From: JBGFRR01 sp041695045
GTDB taxonomy: Bacteria > Bacteroidota > Ignavibacteria > UBA10030
Direction: 5' to 3'
NCBI GenBank assembly: GCA_041695045.1
Contig: JBGFRR010000103.1
Coordinates: 1 to 8,352 of the forward strand
DNA: 8,352 bases
The notes beneath the pieces were generated by a model, which searched no databases, was not told the origin of the DNA, and saw only the letters and a program-made list of their open reading frames with translations. Of this stretch, positions 5,338 to 8,352 are shown in pieces; the stretch's first letter is position 1; each line of letters opens with the position of its first letter. Both the position numbers and the translations under genes were made by a program.

Positions 5338-7365
5338 GTGCTTCAATCCATCGGCACAAGGCTCTTGATTGCCGTTGCGGTGGGCGTTGTTGCTTTCCCG
5401 ACACATCTTTTCGGGCAGCATATCGGCTCCTCACGCGGGTTAAGTCTCGGCGCATACACGGCGCTGGCCAGCGACCTCTCGGCGCTCGATTGGAATCCGG
5501 CAGGGTTGATTCACATCCGGGACTGGGAATTGAACAGCTCAACATCATTCTGGCTCAGCAATGAGAGAGGGGCGCGGGGAATGGTCTTTCAGTTGGCGGG
5601 ACTTTCAAAACGGTTTATGGATCAGCACAGCATAGCATTGCGGTACTCCCCGGCGGCTTCTCTGGCGTTCGAGGTTCCGAACACGATTACCTTTGGAAAC
5701 AACGAGCAAACATTCAGCTACGAGAAGCGCATCCAGTACGACGAGCGGTATGCCATCGGCTATAGCTATCGTGCAAACCATTCCATCACTGTGGGCATGA
5801 GCGCGCGGTTCCTCCAACAACGTGTCAACGATACCGAGCCGTATCTGCTGCAGGATACGATCGGGCGGATTCGTTCAATCGACCACCATGCCGATTCGTG
5901 GAATGTCGACGTCGGTTTCCTCTGGGAGCCGGAACAGAATTGGAAGCTTGGGCTTGTGGCGAAAAACCTCGTTCGGGTGACGGAGAGTCAGTTTCCCCAG
6001 GCAATCCAATCGCACGCGCTGCGCACGAACAAATGGCTCCGCGCAGGCGTTGCCCATGCTCCACACCGCTCGGTGTGGTTAGCGCTCGACTATGACACGG
6101 AGACACGCGGCGGCTTTGGTGTTGAATGGAATGTCGCCGAGGATCTCTGGCTCCGACACGGTATGACCTTCGGAGGTACGCAGGGGACGTTTGTGAAGTC
6201 GCTCGCAGCCGGCTTCGGGTGGAATGTCGGCAACACGCGCATCGACATGAGTTACCTCCATTTTAACGGCCGTTCGAACCCCTCTGACCTGACACTGCGG
6301 GAGTTTCTCGATCGGGGTGTGAGCGATGTTGGATACAATCAGTTCACGCCGAACCAGATTTCGCTCTCGCTCTCCGTCGCGCTCGGCCGCACGCGGGAAG
6401 TGCTCGCGCGAATCGAGCATGTCGAGATTCTGAATGAAGTCTATCCCTCATCGTATCAGGTCAATGCCTATCGTCCGCTGGGCAAAGTGGTGGTGCGGAA
6501 CATTTCCAAGGATCCTATTGAGGCACGGGTGGGATTCTATGCACCGCGGTTCATGGACCGGCCGACAGAGACACGCGGCCATATCGTTGCGCCGAATTCT
6601 TCGCGGGAGATTCCCTTCTATGCCGTTTTTAACGATGCCATCCTTGCGGTTTCGAGCGTCATCCTACAGGCCGGAGACGTGTTCGTGAAGGCAACTCCGG
6701 CAGGCGACTACGACGACAAGGTGCAGGCCAACCTTGTTATCCGCGGGCGCAACGACTGGGATGGCGATGTGCTCTCGCTCCGGTATTTTGTTACGCCCAG
6801 CGAGCCGGAGGTGCTCCGGTTTACCCGATCGACGCTGAGCGAGCAGAAAGATACCCTCGCCCAGTCGCCCAAGGAACTGGAGAAATTCCACACGGCGAAA
6901 ATATTGTTTGACCGGTTCGTATCCCGGCTCGTCTATGTCGGAGACCCGCGGGAGAGCAAAGACCGCGTGCAGTTTCCGTCGGAAACGTTGCTGCTGCGCG
7001 GCGGTGATTGCGATGACCTCACAGTTGCGTTCGCCACGATGCTTTCGAGTGTCGGCATTGCGACGGCGTTCATCGATGTTGTGCCCCCTACCAGACCGAT
7101 GGACGCGCACATTTACATGATGTTCGATACGGGTGTACCGGCTGCTCAGGCATCGTTGATAAGCAGCAATCCGAAACGGTACGTGATTCGCAGGAACGAG
7201 ACGGGCGAAGAGACGGTGTGGATACCGCTGGAAACAACGGTCGTGCAGGAGGGATTCCAGAAGGCGTGGGACGTTGGTGCACGAACGTATTACGAAGACG
7301 TAGAAATGAACTTCGGCGTTGCGCGCGGATGGGTGCGCATTGTCGATGTTACATCGGTATTGTAA
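5338..7365 (+). CDS. PorV/PorQ-like outer-membrane beta-barrel fused to a transglutaminase-like cysteine-peptidase domain
   Basis: 675 residues from GTG 5338. Longer in-frame starts exist at GTG 5212 (717 aa) and TTG 5191 (724 aa), but GTG 5338 places a Sec signal at the very N-terminus: R8, hydrophobic L9-A19, cleavage near Q27. No start has a convincing Shine-Dalgarno. After cleavage, LSLGAYTALASDLSALDWNP (35-54) is the hallmark opening of PorV/PorQ/FadL-like barrels. Alternating strands with aromatic girdles run to about residue 351 (ISLSLSVALGR). Residues 355-495 form an Ig-like linker (GKVVVRNISKDPIEARVGFY). About 495-650 is a transglutaminase-like module: LRGGDCDDLTVAFATML with Cys558, DAHIYMMFD with His591 and VWIPLETT with Glu632 as the probable third residue in place of Asp. 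A barrel joined to an apparently intact papain-like module suggests a surface or periplasmic peptidase/cross-linker, or a peptide-binding domain (inference). It lies 127 nt after the lipoprotein stop and 30 nt before the FecR gene. Confidence 0.87.
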   Translation: MLQSIGTRLLIAVAVGVVAFPTHLFGQHIGSSRGLSLGAYTALASDLSALDWNPAGLIHIRDWELNSSTSFWLSNERGARGMVFQLAGLSKRFMDQHSIALRYSPAASLAFEVPNTITFGNNEQTFSYEKRIQYDERYAIGYSYRANHSITVGMSARFLQQRVNDTEPYLLQDTIGRIRSIDHHADSWNVDVGFLWEPEQNWKLGLVAKNLVRVTESQFPQAIQSHALRTNKWLRAGVAHAPHRSVWLALDYDTETRGGFGVEWNVAEDLWLRHGMTFGGTQGTFVKSLAAGFGWNVGNTRIDMSYLHFNGRSNPSDLTLREFLDRGVSDVGYNQFTPNQISLSLSVALGRTREVLARIEHVEILNEVYPSSYQVNAYRPLGKVVVRNISKDPIEARVGFYAPRFMDRPTETRGHIVAPNSSREIPFYAVFNDAILAVSSVILQAGDVFVKATPAGDYDDKVQANLVIRGRNDWDGDVLSLRYFVTPSEPEVLRFTRSTLSEQKDTLAQSPKELEKFHTAKILFDRFVSRLVYVGDPRESKDRVQFPSETLLLRGGDCDDLTVAFATMLSSVGIATAFIDVVPPTRPMDAHIYMMFDTGVPAAQASLISSNPKRYVIRRNETGEETVWIPLETTVVQEGFQKAWDVGARTYYEDVEMNFGVARGWVRIVDVTSVL

Positions 7366-7385
7366 AGGACACGATCTCTAACGAT

Positions 7386-7390
7386 GGAGG
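7386..7390 (+). promoter_or_regulatory. Ribosome binding site that fixes the FecR-protein start
   Basis: GGAGG lies 5 nt before ATG 7396. The in-frame ATG at 7384 overlaps this site and lacks its own close site, so translation should begin at 7396. Confidence 0.75.
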
Positions 7391-7395
7391 TTGGA

Positions 7396-8079
7396 ATGAA
7401 ACGAATGACAACGATCATGCTCATGTGTATCGTAGCACTCCCGTTGCTGGCGAACGATGTGGTGAAGTCGGTTCGCGGAACAGTAGAAGTACGCCGCGGT
7501 GTGTCGGAAGAGTGGAAGCCCGTTCGTGCCGGCGAACTGCTGCGCCCTGAAGATACCATGCGCACGGGAAAGAAATCCACGGCGGTTCTCGTCGTCGGAG
7601 CGCGTCAATACACCGTGCCTGAAATGACGATGGTTGATGTTGCCGACTTCCGCCAACTGACGGAGGAAGAATTCTTTCTGAAGTTGGCTATGGAGAACAT
7701 CCTCGCCGTCCCTCCCCGCAAGAATCAGCAGCTTTCCATCCCAAGCACCTCCGTGATGCGCGGTGCTGATCGAGGTGGGGAAGTCTCCGCTTCAGCGGTG
7801 AACGATGAATACGGCATCATGCAGATCCGGGGCGCAAAGCTGCTCTACGATAACGCGTTCTATGCAACCTCGGTGCTTAAGACCAAAGAGACGCTGCGGC
7901 TCTTCCCATCGTTGAAGAGCAATATCGACGCACGGATCCGCACGGCGCAGGCATTCGAGCGGATGAAGCTGACGAAGGAAGCAACAACCGAGTATGCATT
8001 GCTGCTTGCGGAGAAACTTCCGGCCTCCAAGCGTCAGCGCGTGCAAACCGCGCTCGATCGATTGCGCAAAGCAAAGTAG
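7396..8079 (+). CDS. FecR-domain periplasmic protein with helical (TPR-like) C-terminus
   Basis: 227 residues. Residues 1-19 (MKRMTTIMLMCIVALPLLA) are a Sec signal peptide with likely cleavage after A19. Residues about 22-85 match the FecR fold: KSVRGTVEVRRG, then WKPVRAGELLRPEDTMRTG with the usual 'threshold' pattern, then STAVLVVGARQYTVPEMT. About 86-140 is a low-complexity linker that includes PRKNQQLSIPSTSVMRGADR. The last 85 or so residues are helical (YATSVLKTKETLRLFPSL, ARIRTAQAFERMKLTKEATT, ALDRLRKAK), in the manner of tetratricopeptide helices. FecR modules of this kind are extracytoplasmic and are commonly found next to CHASE2 receptors or surface systems. It lacks the cytoplasmic anti-sigma part of true FecR, so a structural or partner-binding role is more likely than sigma control. 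It follows the barrel gene by 30 nt and is followed by a strong terminator, so it is the last gene of the unit. Confidence 0.87.
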   Translation: MKRMTTIMLMCIVALPLLANDVVKSVRGTVEVRRGVSEEWKPVRAGELLRPEDTMRTGKKSTAVLVVGARQYTVPEMTMVDVADFRQLTEEEFFLKLAMENILAVPPRKNQQLSIPSTSVMRGADRGGEVSASAVNDEYGIMQIRGAKLLYDNAFYATSVLKTKETLRLFPSLKSNIDARIRTAQAFERMKLTKEATTEYALLLAEKLPASKRQRVQTALDRLRKAK

Positions 8080-8108
8080 TCCTTACCGTTGTTGACCTAA
8101 GGACTCTC

Positions 8109-8150
8109 AGCGCCCCGCCCCGACTTATCGGGGCGGGGCGCTTGTTTTTT
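8109..8150 (+). terminator. Rho-independent terminator of the envelope operon
   Basis: AGCGCCCCGCCCCGA (8109-8123) and its exact reverse complement (8128-8142) form a 15-bp GC-rich stem with the 4-nt loop CTTA, followed by TG and six T's (8145-8150). It starts 29 nt after the TAG of the FecR gene. Confidence 0.95.
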
Positions 8151-8194
8151 GCGGCCCATCAGATATACAGAAGTAACCAGTTCCAACACTTCGG

Positions 8195-8352
8195 GGCTTG
8201 CCAATCAAGCCAAATAGGGGTACCTTCTGGCCACAAAAAAGCGGCCATAGGGCCGTGTCAACAACGCAATGTTGTATCTCAAGTTGACCGCCTTGTTAGA
8301 AAAAGGGCTAAAGCCCTTGGTCTTGGGGGGATTTTCTATCCCCGACCTGAAG
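8195..8352. repeat. Cluster of short palindromes, REP-like, running off the edge
   Basis: At least six inverted repeats are stacked in about 160 bp: GGCTTG/CAAGCC (8195-8200, 8206-8211); TGGCC/GGCCA (8228-8232, 8243-8247), competing with CGGCC/GGCCG (8242-8246, 8251-8255); GTCAAC/GTTGAC (8257-8262, 8283-8288), enclosing ACAAC/GTTGT (8261-8265, 8271-8275); AAGGGC/GCCCTT (8303-8308, 8313-8318) with loop TAAA; and GGGGAT/ATCCCC (8327-8332, 8338-8343). The window ends in CCCCGACCTGAAG, which looks like the first half of another palindrome. No coding frame of note lies here. The GGGCTAAAGCCC core is seen in dispersed REP elements, some linked to IS200-like transposases (inference). Confidence 0.65.

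Noticed and set aside
1..8352. CRISPR array, prophage or toxin-antitoxin pair
   Set aside because: No regularly spaced repeats, phage structural genes or small paired ORFs were found. The repeats seen are short palindromes at irregular spacing.

Overview
The window looks like chromosomal DNA from a diderm bacterium of the Bacteroidota/Chlorobiota/Ignavibacteriota-Kapabacteria neighbourhood. The reasons are a PorV/PorQ-like outer-membrane barrel start (GAYTALASDLSALDWNPAGL), a FecR-type periplasmic protein, a type II signal peptide, a tRNA without an encoded CCA end, and short GGGCTAAAGCCC-type palindromes. The lineage is inferred from protein style; no marker gene is present. All real genes are on the + strand.

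Layout: a tRNA-Arg(UCU) gene (64-137) is followed by a large membrane-anchored regulator (220-2865). This regulator joins an extracytoplasmic CHASE2 sensor, three further membrane helices, a coiled coil, a sigma-54-activating AAA+ ATPase and a C-terminal helix-turn-helix. A gap of about 400 bp (2866-3262) holds nested CCCGC/GCGGG inverted repeats and a sequence very like a sigma-54 -24/-12 promoter. An unrecognised protein gene with an uncertain start follows (3263-4201), closed by a terminator-like hairpin.

A second transcription unit then begins with a good sigma-70-like promoter (4238-4266). It encodes a lipoprotein (4290-5210), a beta-barrel protein fused to a transglutaminase-like cysteine-peptidase domain (about 5338-7365) and a FecR-domain protein with a helical tail (7396-8079). 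It ends at a near-perfect 15-bp rho-independent terminator (8109-8150). Beyond that, about 160 bp of stacked short palindromes resembling REP elements run off the window edge.

Working model (inference): the three-gene unit encodes envelope proteins, namely an outer-membrane or periplasmic lipoprotein, an outer-membrane barrel carrying a papain-fold-like module, and a periplasmic FecR-like partner. CHASE2 receptors and FecR proteins are often neighbours in other bacteria, so the regulator may sense or control this envelope system. A direct regulatory link is not shown: the unit's own promoter looks like sigma-70, and the only sigma-54-like site lies upstream of the unrecognised gene.
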